Positions 1-9,549 of a DNA stretch of 64,000 bases are shown here, piece by piece. The stretch covers positions 2,094,501-2,158,500 of the forward strand of contig NZ_VWNA01000001.1 in NCBI RefSeq assembly GCF_009600605.1, in the 5' to 3' direction. The stretch is from Segnochrobactrum spirostomi (GTDB lineage Bacteria; Pseudomonadota; Alphaproteobacteria; Rhizobiales; Segnochrobactraceae). Under the pieces are notes generated by a model, which saw only the letters and a list, made by a program, of their open reading frames with translations, was not told where the DNA came from and searched no databases. Numbering within the stretch: position 1 is the stretch's first letter; the number at the start of each line of letters is the position of its first letter. A program made the translations under genes and the position numbers.

Positions 1-323
1 TTGTAGCCGTCGACGAAGAGCGGACGGATCGGGCGGTCGATCAGACGCGAGGTCAGAACCTCGTGCTCGGACGGACGGCCTTCACGCTTGAAGTAGCCGC
101 CCGGGATCTTGCCGGCCGCGAAGGCCTTTTCCTGGTAGTGAACGGTGAGGGGGAAGAAATCGAGGCCGGGCTTCGGCTCGCGCTCGGCGACCACGGTCGC
201 GAGAACGGCGGTCTCGCCATAGGTGGCGAGCACGGCGCCGTCGGCCTGACGGGCGACTCGACCGGTCTCGAGGGTCAGCGTGCGGCCGCCCCATTCGATC
301 TCTTCACGGGCAATCTGGAACAT
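1..323 (-). CDS. pnp: Polyribonucleotide nucleotidyltransferase (PNPase), N-terminal part
   Basis: The gene runs off the left edge; about 107 N-terminal residues are present, starting [16 protein letters not shown]. This is the first RNase PH-like domain of PNPase, including the conserved stretches [19 protein letters not shown] and [13 protein letters not shown]. PNPase degrades RNA 3' to 5' by phosphorolysis as a trimer and joins the degradosome. It lies downstream of rpsO on the same strand, the classical rpsO-pnp order, separated by 267 bases with two hairpins that may control its expression. Identification is by family recognition; only the start of the protein can be judged. Confidence 0.95.
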   Translation of the reverse strand, partial: MFQIAREEIEWGGRTLTLETGRVARQADGAVLATYGETAVLATVVAEREPKPGLDFFPLTVHYQEKAFAAGKIPGGYFKREGRPSEHEVLTSRLIDRPIRPLFVDGY

Positions 324-495
324 CTCGTGTCCTCGTTAAAGTCGCGCGGGAACGCGAAAACGAGCCACGGGCAAGACGGCGGGACGGTCGATCGATGGCG
401 GGAATTGATCCCTCGGCCGTCCTGCGATCCTGCCCCATGGCTGTTCGAGCGTTGCGGGGCCGGGAAGCCCCATCACGTTCCCGCTCGTTGCAGTC

Positions 496-516
496 GGAGC
501 CGCGCGCTGCGGCTCC
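496..516 (-). promoter_or_regulatory. Hairpin in the pnp leader
   Basis: A perfect 8-bp inverted repeat (GGAGCCGC, 5-base loop, GCGGCTCC) lies in the untranslated region between rpsO and pnp. It has no T-run on either side, so it does not look like a terminator. In enterobacteria the pnp leader folds into a stem cut by RNase III as part of pnp autoregulation. A similar role here is inference from position only. Confidence 0.4.
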
Positions 517-553
517 ACGAATCGCACCGTCGCATCATGCGTCCGGTTCGATG

Positions 554-584
554 AAAACGGCGCGACGGGGGACCGCCGCGCCGT
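554..584 (-). terminator. Intrinsic terminator or attenuator after rpsO
   Basis: Read on the minus strand, a perfect 8-bp GC-rich stem (ACGGCGCG / CGCGCCGT, 12-base loop) is followed at once by four T residues. It starts 7 bases after the rpsO stop codon. It should end or attenuate rpsO transcription before pnp. Confidence 0.65.
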
Positions 585-590
585 AAGTCG

Positions 591-860
591 TCAGCGACGC
601 AGGCCGAGGCGGCCGATCAGCGACTGATAGCGCGCGCCGTCCGTCTTCTTCAGGTGGTCGAGCAGCGAGCGGCGCTGGCTGACCAGCTTCAGAAGGCCAC
701 GCCGGGAATGGTTGTCCTTGGCGTGGGACTTGAAGTGCTCGGTCAGATTGGAGATCCGCTCGGAGAGGATCGCGACCTGAACTTCCGGCGAACCGGTGTC
801 GTTTTCCTTCGTCGCATATTCCTTGATGAGCGTCTGCTTGCGCTCAGCGGTAATCGACAT
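591..860 (-). CDS. rpsO: 30S ribosomal protein S15
   Basis: The 89-residue protein starts [15 protein letters not shown], the usual S15 length. It carries the conserved [17 protein letters not shown] and HSRRGLL segments that bind the central domain of 16S rRNA. The ATG at 860 is preceded by GGAAGA at good spacing; longer in-frame reading upstream has no homology to S15. It is followed by a terminator-like hairpin and pnp, and preceded by 412 bases without a gene, so it probably has its own promoter as well as read-through from the truB side. Confidence 0.97.
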   Translation of the reverse strand: MSITAERKQTLIKEYATKENDTGSPEVQVAILSERISNLTEHFKSHAKDNHSRRGLLKLVSQRRSLLDHLKKTDGARYQSLIGRLGLRR

Positions 861-1272
861 CGGGTCTTCCTTTCGTCTTGCAAGGGCCCTGGCGGGCGCT
901 TCGGGTGTGGGACGGCGGCGACGCAGGCGCCCGAATGCAGGGTGAACGCGGATCTCCGCGACGGTCCCAGGATGCGGGAGCGGAAGTGCGCCGGATCGGA
1001 GCAGCGGCAAAGGCCGAAAGCTCCGGATCGCGCCGGGGCCGGGGATCGCCAAGGACGGGGCCGAGGATCTCACCGGCAGATCCACGCGGTCGCGGCCGAC
1101 GCCGGGATGTCGTCCAGCGGGGTCGCGACGCGGGGAATGCACGGGGTGCCGGACGAACCGGCACCCGAACGCGGGCGGACAATGCCGAACAACGCGACGG
1201 ATTTCCAGCGGAATCGCACCGGCCGCGCCGCAACACGGGCGATGGCTTGGCGAATCCGCCGCCGATCGCGGC
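861..1272. other. Intergenic region between truB and rpsO, no gene seen
   Basis: These 412 bases hold only overlapping low-complexity open frames of Arg/Ala/Pro-rich composition in several frames, as expected by chance in GC-rich DNA. No ribosomal or tRNA gene is visible. It probably contains the rpsO promoter, but I could not single out a convincing -35/-10 pair. Confidence 0.5.
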
Positions 1273-2310
1273 TCAGCGCCGCCGCAACCCCTGCTCGGGG
1301 GCGGAGAAGTTGAACACGCGGCGCGGCACGAACTCGCCCGCCTCGATGGACCCGAGGGCAACGAGGCGGCCGGCGGACGTCGCATACGCCGCATCGGCCT
1401 CCACGGGGGCCTCGCGTCCGCGCAGCAACACGGACTGGCCGCGCCGGATGCGGCCGGCATCGACGCTCGACAGCGCGATCTCCGGAAGGTCCGCGAGGCC
1501 GATCTCGACGGGCTGCAGAAGGCCGGCGAGCGCAGCCACTCCGTCCTCGCCCTCTCCGGCTGCCTCGACGTCGGCGACCGGGATCAGGTCGTCCTCGTCG
1601 AACGGACCGACGACAAGCCGGCGCAACGCCGAAACGTGCCCGGCGCAGCCGAGCCGACGGCCGAAATCGCGGGCGAGCGAGCGCACATAGGTGCCCTTGC
1701 CGCATTCCGCCTCGAACTCGGCGTGATCCACGTCCGGCTGGCCGACGAGATTCAACCGATAGACCTCGACGGGCCGCGCCTCGAGCTCGATCACCTCGCC
1801 GTCGCGGGCGAGGTCGTAGGCGCGCTCGCCGGCGATCTTGATCGCCGAATAACGCGGCGGCACCTGGAGGATTTCGCCGGTGAAGCCCGGCAGGATCGCC
1901 TCGATCTCGGCCGCAGTGGGACGCTTGTCGGTGGTGGCGACCGCGCGTCCCTCAGCGTCGTCGGTGTCGGTCTCGATGCCCCAGCGCACGGTGAAGCGGT
2001 AGACCTTGCGGCCGTCCACGACGTAAGGGACGGTCTTGGTCGCCTCGCCGAAGGCGATCGGCAGGGCGCCCGAGGCGAGCGGATCGAGGGTGCCGGCGTG
2101 ACCGGCCTTCGCCGCCTGGTAGAGCCGCTTGACGAGGCCGACCGCCTCGGTCGAGGTCATGCCGACCGGCTTGTCGAGGATCAGCCAGCCGTTGATCTCG
2201 CGGCGCGGCCGCTTGCGCTGCGGCGGGCGGCCGGGGCGACGGCCCTCGCGCGGACGCGCGGGCACGGCGTCGGACGGGCGCGCGTCGGTTCCCAGAATGT
2301 CAGTGCTCAT
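1273..2310 (-). CDS. truB: tRNA pseudouridine(55) synthase
   Basis: A 345-residue protein that isomerises U55 in the T-loop of most tRNAs. The N-terminal extension is Arg/Pro-rich, followed by [19 protein letters not shown] and the [13 protein letters not shown] motif that contains the catalytic aspartate. A PUA-like C-terminal region follows. The ATG at 2310 overlaps the end of rbfA by 11 bases, which favours this start over the longer open frame. It belongs to the rimP-nusA-ylxR-infB-rbfA-truB operon, whose products act on tRNA, ribosome maturation and initiation. Confidence 0.95.
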   Translation of the reverse strand: MSTDILGTDARPSDAVPARPREGRRPGRPPQRKRPRREINGWLILDKPVGMTSTEAVGLVKRLYQAAKAGHAGTLDPLASGALPIAFGEATKTVPYVVDGRKVYRFTVRWGIETDTDDAEGRAVATTDKRPTAAEIEAILPGFTGEILQVPPRYSAIKIAGERAYDLARDGEVIELEARPVEVYRLNLVGQPDVDHAEFEAECGKGTYVRSLARDFGRRLGCAGHVSALRRLVVGPFDEDDLIPVADVEAAGEGEDGVAALAGLLQPVEIGLADLPEIALSSVDAGRIRRGQSVLLRGREAPVEADAAYATSAGRLVALGSIEAGEFVPRRVFNFSAPEQGLRRR

Positions 2311-2722
2311 CGCCGTCGCCTTCGTCTTCGGAAAGGTCGCGCCGCACGTCCGGCGCGCTGAGGAGTTCGTCGACCCGGCGATCGTCCTCGTAGCGGGTGT
2401 CGAGCCGGAAGCGAACCTCCGGCGCGAAGCGCAGGCCGGCCTTGCGGCCGACGAGGCCCTTGAGCCGTCCTCGGATACGATCGAGGGCGGCGAGCGCACC
2501 ATCCACGTTGCGGCCGCCGAGCGGCATCACCAGCACCGTGGCCACCTTGAGGTCGGGGCTCATGCGGACCTCGGGGATCGTCACCATGATCCCATCGAGT
2601 TCCGGGTCGTGGACTTCGCCACGGGAAAGGATCTCGGCGAGCGCATGACGCACGCTTTCCCCCACGCGCAATTGGCGTTGGGAGGGCATGCCGCCCTCCC
2701 GCTCCGATCTGTTCGCTTTCAT
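2300..2722 (-). CDS. rbfA: 30S ribosome-binding factor A
   Basis: A 140-residue KH-like protein required for late maturation of the 16S rRNA 5' end. It contains [17 protein letters not shown] near residue 15, the [17 protein letters not shown] strand-helix segment and [11 protein letters not shown]. The C-terminal tail is acidic ([10 protein letters not shown]). The start could be residue 1 (ATG at 2722) or the Met at residue 12. It follows infB after about 140 bases and overlaps truB. Confidence 0.95.
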   Translation of the reverse strand: MKANRSEREGGMPSQRQLRVGESVRHALAEILSRGEVHDPELDGIMVTIPEVRMSPDLKVATVLVMPLGGRNVDGALAALDRIRGRLKGLVGRKAGLRFAPEVRFRLDTRYEDDRRVDELLSAPDVRRDLSEDEGDGDEH

Positions 2723-2833
2723 GTCACGTCTACCTGGCGGCCCGCGGCCGGATTTGGACCGGGCGCGGGCGATAAACCGAAGGGGACACCGTCCTCAAAA
2801 GGACCGGGCAGCGGCGGCCGTAGCCGCCGCGGT

Positions 2834-2857
2834 CCGCCCGCCACGAAAGGCGGGCGG
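2834..2857 (-). terminator. GC hairpin between infB and rbfA
   Basis: A perfect 9-bp stem (CCGCCCGCC, loop ACGAAA, GGCGGGCGG) lies 8 bases after the infB stop. More GC-rich self-complementary sequence follows up to about 2790. There is no clean T-run, so it may be a partial terminator, an RNA-stability element or an operon-internal processing site. Confidence 0.35.
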
Positions 2858-2865
2858 TCTCGGGA

Positions 2866-5800
2866 TCAGAGGGTCCGCGCGATTTCCTCGACGCGGAAGC
2901 ACTCGATGACGTCGCCGGCGCGCATGTCCTGGTAGGACTCGAACGCCATGCCGCAATCCTGGCCGGCCACGACTTCCTTCGCGTCGTCCTTGAAGCGCTT
3001 GAGCTGCGAGAGCTTGCCTTCGTGGATGACGACGCCGTCGCGGATGAGGCGGACGCTGGCGCCGCGCTCGACCGTGCCTTCGGTGACGCGGCAACCCGCG
3101 ACCTTGCCGACCTTCGACACGTTGAAGATCTCGAGGATCTCCGCGTTGCCGAGGAAGGTCTCGCGCCGTTCCGGAGCGAGCAGGCCCGACATCGCCGCCT
3201 TCACGTCATCCACGAGGTCGTAGATGATGTTGTAGTAGCGGATCTCGATGCCGTCGCGCTCGGCCGCATCGCGCGCCTGGATATTGGCGCGGACGTTGAA
3301 GCCGATGATCGCAGCACCCGCAGTCGCCGCGAGCGTGACGTCGGATTCCGAGATGGCACCGACGCCCGAGTGGATGACGCGGGCGGTGACCTCGGAGGTG
3401 CCGAGCTTCTCGAGCGCCCCGATGATCGCCTCGACCGAGCCCTGCACGTCGCCCTTGACGAGGAGGACGAACTCCTTGCGGCCGGCCTCCTTGAGCTGGC
3501 TCATCATCTCGGCGAGCGAGCCGCGGCCACCCGGACGCGCCTTGTCGCGCTTCTGGCGCTGGCGGTAGTCGGTGATCTCGCGGGCGCGAGCCTCGCTCTC
3601 GACCACCGCGAAGCGGTCGCCCGCCTCCGGGGTGGCCTGGAAGCCGAGCACTTCGACCGGGGTCGAGGGACCGGCTTCCTTGACCTGCTCGCCGCGATCG
3701 TTGACGAGCGCGCGGACACGGCCCCATTCGGTGCCGGCGATCAGGATGTCGCCGACGCGCAGGGTGCCGCGCTGGACGAGCACGGTCGCGACCGGGCCAC
3801 GGCCCTTGTCGAGCTTCGCTTCGATCACGCTGCCTTCGGCCGGGCGATCGGGGTTGGCCTTGAGCTCGAGCACTTCCGACTGGAGCAGGATCGCCTCGAG
3901 GAGACCGTCGAGGTTGGTGCGCTGGGTCGCCGAGACGAGCACCTCCTGGGTCTCGCCGCCGAGCGCCTCCACCACGATGTCGTGGCGCAGCAACTCGTTG
4001 CGGACGCGATCCGGGTTGGCACCGGGCTTGTCGATCTTGTTGACCGCCACGACGATCGGCACACCGGCCGCGCGAGCATGGTTGATGGCTTCGATCGTCT
4101 GCGGCATCACGCCGTCGTCCGCCGCCACCACCAGCACCACGATATCGGTCGATTTCGCACCACGGGCACGCATCGCCGTGAAGGCTTCGTGGCCCGGGGT
4201 ATCGATGAAGGTGATCTTCTGACCGTTCTTATCGACCTGATAGGCGCCGATGTGCTGGGTGATGCCACCGGCTTCACCCGCCACCACGTTCGCTTCGCGG
4301 ATAGCATCGAGCAGCGACGTCTTGCCGTGATCGACGTGGCCCATGATGGTGACCACGGGCGGCCGCGACACCAGATCGCCGCCGTCGTCCGCGTCGGTGA
4401 AGAGACCTTCCTCGACGTCGGATTCCGACACGCGCTTCACGGTGTGGCCGAGTTCCTCCGCCACCAACTCCGCCGTATCGGCGTCGATGACGTCGGTGAT
4501 CTTGTGCATCTGCCCCTGCTTCATCAGGAGCTTGATCACGTCCACCGCGCGTTCCGCCATGCGGTTCGCGAGTTCCTGGATGGTGATCGATTCCGGCAGA
4601 ATGACTTCGCGGGTGATTTTCTCACGAACTCCGGTCTGCAGGGCGCGCTTGTGCTTCTCCACGCGGCGGCGCATCGACGCCAGCGAGCGGGCACGGGCGC
4701 CCTCGTCACCCTCGAGGGCCTTGACGATGGTGAGCTTGGAGCGGCGGCGATCGTCGCCCTTGGGCGTCGGCTTGGCGGGCGCCAAGGCGGCCTTCGGGCG
4801 CTTGCTCGTCGCGCCGAGGCCGCGCTTCTTACCCTCATCCTCGTCCTCGTCGACGGCCGGACGGCGTGCCGACGGGGCAGCCACCCCAGCGGTCGTCGTC
4901 GCCGCAGGCGTCGCCGCGGTCGGACGCGCGCTCTCGCCCGCCGGGCGGCGCTTGGCAGCCTCCTCGGCGGCGCGGCGGCGCACCTCTTCGTCCGCCTTCT
5001 TGCGAACTTCCTCTTCGACGCGGCGGCGCTCGGCCTCTTCCCGCTCGCGATGGATGCGGGCGATCAGCTCGCGCTCGGCGACCACCTCTTCCTCGGCACG
5101 GCGGCGATCGTCGGCCTCACGGAGACGGGCCTCGGCGAGCGCCTGGGCGCGGGCGCCGATTTCTTCCTGGGTGAGCTGACGGTGCACGACGCGGGCGCGC
5201 GGCGAGGCATCGGCGCGCTGGCCGCCCGAACGATCGCCGGGACGGCCGTCCTGCCGACCGCCGGGACGCTGGCCCTGCGGCCCGGGCGCACCCGGGCGCT
5301 GCGGCGCGCCGGGGCCGCCGCGACCCTGCGATTGCGACGGTCCGCCGGACGAACGGTTCTGCGACGGCGCACCAGCACCATGCCGCGGTCCCTGGGGCGC
5401 CGGAGCGGCCGCCTTCGGAGCGACGACGGGCTCGGCCGGAGCCGGCTCGGCGACCACCGGGGTGGGCTCAGCGACAACCGCCGGGGCCGGCGCTTCCGCC
5501 ACGACCGGAGCGGGCGCTTCCACCACCGGCGGAGGCGCAGCCTCGACCGGTGCCGGGGCGGGCGCCTCGGTCACAACGGGCTGAGGCGCTTCCGCCTCGG
5601 CGGGAGCCGGCTTCGGCTGAGCGGCCGCGGCCGCTTCGGCGGCGCGGATCTCGGCCGCACGCGCTTCGAGCACGGCGCGCTGCTGCGGCGTGAGCTGAGG
5701 AGCCGCCGGAGACACAGCCTCCTCGCGCCCCTCCGGCTGCCCGGCTTCGCCCGGCATCAGGATGCGCCGCTTCTTCTTCTCCACGACGACCGCTTTGGTG

Positions 5801-5922
5801 CGTCCGTGGCTGAAGCTCTGCCGGACGGTCCCCTGCTCCAGCGAGGGCCGCCGCAACGACAGCGTGGTCGTCTTGCGGTCGACGCTCAGGGTTTTGTCGC
5901 CGGGGTTGTTCGTATCGCTCAT
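2866..5922 (-). CDS. infB: Translation initiation factor IF-2
   Basis: A 1018-residue GTPase that brings fMet-tRNA to the 30S subunit. The first 470 residues or so hold an Ala/Pro/Glu-rich linker and a charged coiled segment rich in Glu-Arg, typical of long IF-2 forms. The G domain begins with [14 protein letters not shown] (GHVDHGKT at residues 528-535) and carries DTPGHEAF and NKIDKPG. Domains II-IV end with [20 protein letters not shown]. The ATG at 5922 ([13 protein letters not shown]) lies 7 bases after ylxR, so the two are tightly linked; the longer upstream reading has no support. Confidence 0.97.
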   Translation of the reverse strand: MSDTNNPGDKTLSVDRKTTTLSLRRPSLEQGTVRQSFSHGRTKAVVVEKKKRRILMPGEAGQPEGREEAVSPAAPQLTPQQRAVLEARAAEIRAAEAAAAAQPKPAPAEAEAPQPVVTEAPAPAPVEAAPPPVVEAPAPVVAEAPAPAVVAEPTPVVAEPAPAEPVVAPKAAAPAPQGPRHGAGAPSQNRSSGGPSQSQGRGGPGAPQRPGAPGPQGQRPGGRQDGRPGDRSGGQRADASPRARVVHRQLTQEEIGARAQALAEARLREADDRRRAEEEVVAERELIARIHREREEAERRRVEEEVRKKADEEVRRRAAEEAAKRRPAGESARPTAATPAATTTAGVAAPSARRPAVDEDEDEGKKRGLGATSKRPKAALAPAKPTPKGDDRRRSKLTIVKALEGDEGARARSLASMRRRVEKHKRALQTGVREKITREVILPESITIQELANRMAERAVDVIKLLMKQGQMHKITDVIDADTAELVAEELGHTVKRVSESDVEEGLFTDADDGGDLVSRPPVVTIMGHVDHGKTSLLDAIREANVVAGEAGGITQHIGAYQVDKNGQKITFIDTPGHEAFTAMRARGAKSTDIVVLVVAADDGVMPQTIEAINHARAAGVPIVVAVNKIDKPGANPDRVRNELLRHDIVVEALGGETQEVLVSATQRTNLDGLLEAILLQSEVLELKANPDRPAEGSVIEAKLDKGRGPVATVLVQRGTLRVGDILIAGTEWGRVRALVNDRGEQVKEAGPSTPVEVLGFQATPEAGDRFAVVESEARAREITDYRQRQKRDKARPGGRGSLAEMMSQLKEAGRKEFVLLVKGDVQGSVEAIIGALEKLGTSEVTARVIHSGVGAISESDVTLAATAGAAIIGFNVRANIQARDAAERDGIEIRYYNIIYDLVDDVKAAMSGLLAPERRETFLGNAEILEIFNVSKVGKVAGCRVTEGTVERGASVRLIRDGVVIHEGKLSQLKRFKDDAKEVVAGQDCGMAFESYQDMRAGDVIECFRVEEIARTL

Positions 5923-5929
5923 ACCGTCT

Positions 5930-6739
5930 TCAGTCCTGCGGGGCCGCGGGGCCCGCCGTTGCCATGCCGTCCAAACTGTCCGTGACATCAAGTCCACGAT
6001 AGCGCGTCAGTCGGCGCGCCCGTTCGAGGACCCCATCGCTGGCCCGGCCCGCGAGCAGGGCAGCATGTATCACATTTGAGAGGCCTAATGCCAAATCCAA
6101 TTCGCCTGATGCGAAAATCCGGATCGTCGGAATCGCGTCGGCGTTGCCGAAACGGCGCATCAGCGCCGCCTTGAGCTTGCGGATGCCGTCGGGAGCGGCA
6201 TCGGAGGCGGTGATCAGAGCCGCCACATCGTCCTTGCCGAGAGCACTTTCGACCTTGGTGAAGCCGATCACGAGGACACCCGCCTTGCGGGCCATCGATA
6301 CGGCCTGCACGGCCGCCTTCACCAGAAGCATATCGACGCGCTCGGCGAGCCCGGGCGCGACCTTCACCTCAGCCTTGAAGGCGCGGGCGAACAGACGCTT
6401 GCGCTCGGCCGTGGCGACCGCCTCGTGCGTCGCCGTGACCCAGACGCCACGCCCCGGCAATTCGCGCCGGATATCCGGCACCACCGTACCGTCGGGGGCA
6501 ACGACGAAACGGATCATCTGTTCCGGCGCGGCGACGGTGCGCGTCACGATGCAGGTTCGCTCGGGCGCCGCCTTGCGCGCGCCACCCGAAGGGGCCTCGG
6601 CCCCGCGTTCGTTGACCGAGACGTCTAGGGGCGCGTCAGCGGACGGCACCGGCACGGTCGCGGCGGACACAACCGCACCGGCGCTGGAAGCGCGTGCGCG
6701 CTCCAACGTTCCGGTCGCCGTGTCGTGCCGTCGCGACAT
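5930..6739 (-). CDS. RNA-binding protein: YlxR (DUF448) domain fused to an L7Ae-like domain
   Basis: About 269 residues. A disordered N-terminal part is followed by a YlxR domain ([10 protein letters not shown]..., [27 protein letters not shown], near residues 60-110) and an L7Ae/L30e-like fold ([27 protein letters not shown], about residues 135-165). In other bacteria these are two small genes between nusA and infB; the fused form is common in alphaproteobacteria. The exact role is not settled; RNA binding is likely. The ATG at 6739 is chosen; a TTG six codons upstream is also open. Confidence 0.85.
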   Translation of the reverse strand: MSRRHDTATGTLERARASSAGAVVSAATVPVPSADAPLDVSVNERGAEAPSGGARKAAPERTCIVTRTVAAPEQMIRFVVAPDGTVVPDIRRELPGRGVWVTATHEAVATAERKRLFARAFKAEVKVAPGLAERVDMLLVKAAVQAVSMARKAGVLVIGFTKVESALGKDDVAALITASDAAPDGIRKLKAALMRRFGNADAIPTIRIFASGELDLALGLSNVIHAALLAGRASDGVLERARRLTRYRGLDVTDSLDGMATAGPAAPQD

Positions 6740-6778
6740 CGTCCGTGTCCCGTTCAATCTGGTCGGCCCGACGCGCCA

Positions 6779-8389
6779 TCAGCGCGCGGCCTCGCCCTCG
6801 ACGCCGTCTTCCTCGGCGTCCACGTCTTCTTCCTCTACGACCGGCGCCTCGATCCAGCCGGCGGCGATGCGCGCGGCCATCACGATTTCCTCGGCCTCGG
6901 CGCGCGAAATCTCGAGCTCGGAGAGCGCGCCCGGATGACGAACGGTCTCGCCGTTCTTGCGCTCGGTCCAGCCGATCAGATCGTCCGTGGCGCAGCCGGC
7001 GAGATCCTCGACCGTCTTGATACCGTCCTTGCCGAGGGCGACCATCATCTGGGTCGTCACGCCGGCGACGTCGCGCAGCTCGTCCTCGACACCGAGCGCA
7101 CGGCGCTCCTCGTCGAGCTGACGCTCGATCTCTTCCAGGTGCTCGCGCGCGCGCGCCTGGATCTCCTCGGCGGTCTGCTCGTCGAAGCCTTCGATCGAGG
7201 CGATTTCGTCGAGATCGACATAGGCGACCTCCTCGACGGACGCGAAACCTTCGGAGGCGAGGAGCTGGCCGACGACCTCGTCGACATTGAGCGCGTCGAC
7301 GAAGAGCTGGGTGCGCTCGGCGAATTCCTTCTGACGGCGCTCGGATTCCTCCTGCTCGGTGAGGATGTCGATATCCCACCCGGTGAGCTGCGAGGCGAGG
7401 CGCACGTTCTGACCACGGCGGCCGATGGCAAGCGAGAGCTGATCGTCGGGGACCACCACCTCGATGCGCTCGGCATCCTCGTCGAGCACCACCTTGGCGA
7501 CTTCCGCCGGCTGCAACGCGTTGACGATGAAGGTCGCGGCATCGGGCGACCACGGGATGATGTCGATCTTCTCGCCCTGGAGCTCCTGCACGACCGCCTG
7601 GACGCGCGAACCGCGCATGCCGACGCAGGCGCCGACCGGGTCGATCGAGGAATCCCGCGAATAGACCGCGATCTTGGCGCGCGAGCCCGGATCACGGGCG
7701 ACCGACTTCACCTCGATGATGGCGTCGTAGATCTCCGGCACTTCCTGGGCGAACAGCTTCGCCATAAACTGCGGATGGGTGCGCGACAGGAAGATCTGCG
7801 GCCCACGCTGCTCGCGGCGAACGTCGTAGATATAGGCGCGGATGCGGTCGCCGTTGCGGAACGCCTCACGCGGGATGAGTTCGTCGCGGCGCACGATGGC
7901 TTCGCCACGGCCGAGATCGACGATCACGTTACCGTATTCGACGCGCTTGACGACGCCGTTCACGATCTCGCCGATGCGGTTCTTGTATTCATCGAACTGA
8001 CGGTCGCGCTCGGCCTCGCGGACCTTCTGCACGATGACCTGCTTCGCCGACTGGGCGGCGATGCGACCGAAATCCATCGGCGGCAGCGGCTCGGCGATGA
8101 AGTCGCCGACCTGGGCGGCCGGGTTGCGGCTCTTGGCGTCGACGAGGTCGATCTCGGTCGCCGGGTTCTCGACGGCTTCCACGACCTGGAGCAGGCGCTG
8201 GAGCCGGATCTCACCGGTGCGCGGATTGATCTCCGCACGAACTTCGGTCTCGGACCCGTAACGGGAGCGGGCCGCCTTCTGGATGGCATCTTCCATCGCC
8301 GCGATCACGATGCCGCGGTCGATCACCTTCTCGCGGGCGACCGCGTCGGCGATCTGCAGAAGTTCGAGCCTGTTCGCGCTGACTGCCAT
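6779..8389 (-). CDS. nusA: Transcription termination/antitermination factor NusA
   Basis: A 536-residue protein with the full NusA architecture. The N-terminal RNA polymerase-binding domain starts MAVSANRLELLQIADAVAREK. It is followed by an S1 domain (about residues 135-200, VKRVEYGNVIVDLG), tandem KH domains (GACVGMRGSRVQAVVQEL and LAIGRRGQNVRLASQLTGW), and two C-terminal helix-hairpin-helix acidic repeats (FASVEEVAYVDLDEIASIEGFD and ALGKDGIKTVEDLAG). It controls pausing, termination and rRNA antitermination. The ATG at 8389 gives the normal alphaproteobacterial length. Confidence 0.97.
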   Translation of the reverse strand: MAVSANRLELLQIADAVAREKVIDRGIVIAAMEDAIQKAARSRYGSETEVRAEINPRTGEIRLQRLLQVVEAVENPATEIDLVDAKSRNPAAQVGDFIAEPLPPMDFGRIAAQSAKQVIVQKVREAERDRQFDEYKNRIGEIVNGVVKRVEYGNVIVDLGRGEAIVRRDELIPREAFRNGDRIRAYIYDVRREQRGPQIFLSRTHPQFMAKLFAQEVPEIYDAIIEVKSVARDPGSRAKIAVYSRDSSIDPVGACVGMRGSRVQAVVQELQGEKIDIIPWSPDAATFIVNALQPAEVAKVVLDEDAERIEVVVPDDQLSLAIGRRGQNVRLASQLTGWDIDILTEQEESERRQKEFAERTQLFVDALNVDEVVGQLLASEGFASVEEVAYVDLDEIASIEGFDEQTAEEIQARAREHLEEIERQLDEERRALGVEDELRDVAGVTTQMMVALGKDGIKTVEDLAGCATDDLIGWTERKNGETVRHPGALSELEISRAEAEEIVMAARIAAGWIEAPVVEEEDVDAEEDGVEGEAAR

Positions 8390-8489
8390 GGATCTGCTCT
8401 CAGCTTCTTTGCGTTCTTCGGGGAGGGCCGGCGGCATGGAGCCGCTCCATCTCTCCCGTCGCCGGCCGGATATCGCCCGGCGGCTGGTT

Positions 8490-9119
8490 TCAGTTGAGGG
8501 CGTCGCGCCCCGGTTCCTCGCCATCCGCGTCGTCCGCCGCCACCTGGGCGGCCTTCTTGTCGCGGCGCAGCGCTTCCTTGATGAGGTCGTCGGTCAGGAT
8601 CAGGCGGGCTTCGCCGACATCGTCGAGCGCGAGCTTCACGGTGTCAGGCGCGTCCTTCGGCGGATCCTCGAGGCGGAGCACGAAATGATCGCCCTCGACA
8701 CCGACCAGGATGCCGCGGAAGCGCTTGCGGCCTTCGTGGGCGATCCGCAGCTCGACCTTTGCCACATGGCCGGCCCAGCGCGCGAAATCGGTGCGGCGCA
8801 CCAGCGGCCGATCGATGCCCGGGGAGGAGACCTCCAGGTAATAAGCCTTGTCGATCGGATCGTCGACGTCGAGCGCCGGCGACACCATCCGGCTGATGGT
8901 CTCGCAATCGTCGACGGTCATGGTGCCATTCGGCCGCTCGGCCATGATCTGCAACGTGCAGCCGTTCTGGCTCGACACCCGCACCCGCACCAGCCGATAG
9001 CCGAGATCCTCGATCACGGGTTCGACGATCGCCGCCACCCGGCCATCGAGACCGGTCTCGGTCACGATACGGGGCTCGATCTCGCCGTCCACGCTGTTCG
9101 GGAACGCCTCTTCGCTCAC
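8490..9119 (-). CDS. rimP: Ribosome maturation factor RimP
   Basis: A 209-residue protein needed for 30S assembly. It shows [22 protein letters not shown], the [20 protein letters not shown] helix and the [20 protein letters not shown] core. A GTG start at 9119 is chosen because GGAGGA lies about 6 bases upstream; the longer open frame to 9188 lacks such a site. It is the first gene of the rimP-nusA-ylxR-infB-rbfA-truB operon, with a promoter-like sequence about 150 bases upstream. Confidence 0.95.
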   Translation of the reverse strand: MSEEAFPNSVDGEIEPRIVTETGLDGRVAAIVEPVIEDLGYRLVRVRVSSQNGCTLQIMAERPNGTMTVDDCETISRMVSPALDVDDPIDKAYYLEVSSPGIDRPLVRRTDFARWAGHVAKVELRIAHEGRKRFRGILVGVEGDHFVLRLEDPPKDAPDTVKLALDDVGEARLILTDDLIKEALRRDKKAAQVAADDADGEEPGRDALN

Positions 9120-9267
9120 GCCGGTCCTCCGTCTCGCCGGGCTGGGATGGTCTGTCGAGAGCGCGGGGCGACGTTTCCGAGAGCCCAAAGCGAAAAGAGC
9201 GGGTCCCGGGCGGAACCCACTCTCACCCGATCCATCCAGACCTGAACGAGAATGATTGAATGACGGC

Positions 9268-9297
9268 TATATAAAGCCGGACCGGGCCCGATTGCAA
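9268..9297 (-). promoter_or_regulatory. Predicted sigma-70-type promoter of the rimP-nusA-infB operon
   Basis: On the minus strand TTGCAA (9292-9297) and TATATA (9268-9273) are separated by 18 bases; reading TTATAT gives 17. This is the only AT-rich hexamer pair in the region upstream of rimP and is placed correctly. Evidence is pattern only. Confidence 0.55.
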
Positions 9298-9549
9298 GGC
9301 GCCGACGCGAACAATCGCGGCGCGCCGTGCGACACGCGATCTCCGTGTACGCTGCGTCCGCCGGCGGGGAGGGGCGAAGGCGGCGGATGAGAGGGGGTGC
9401 AGAGGCAGAGGCGGGGAAATGTTCTGCGCAAGGCCCCTGCAAGCCTCGACGTCCACCCTGCGCTCCGAACATGGAGACGTGTGCCCCGGCGCGCGGCCCG
9501 CGCCGTCTACGGCGAGGGCCGCCCCGCGGCCCCGAGGCGAGGACGCGAC

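Noticed and set aside
3022-5985. A 987-codon open frame antisense to infB
   Set aside because: It mirrors the IF-2 codons in a frame that GC-rich codon usage keeps free of stops. The protein is His/Arg/Gly-rich without any domain, and IF-2 on the other strand is certain.
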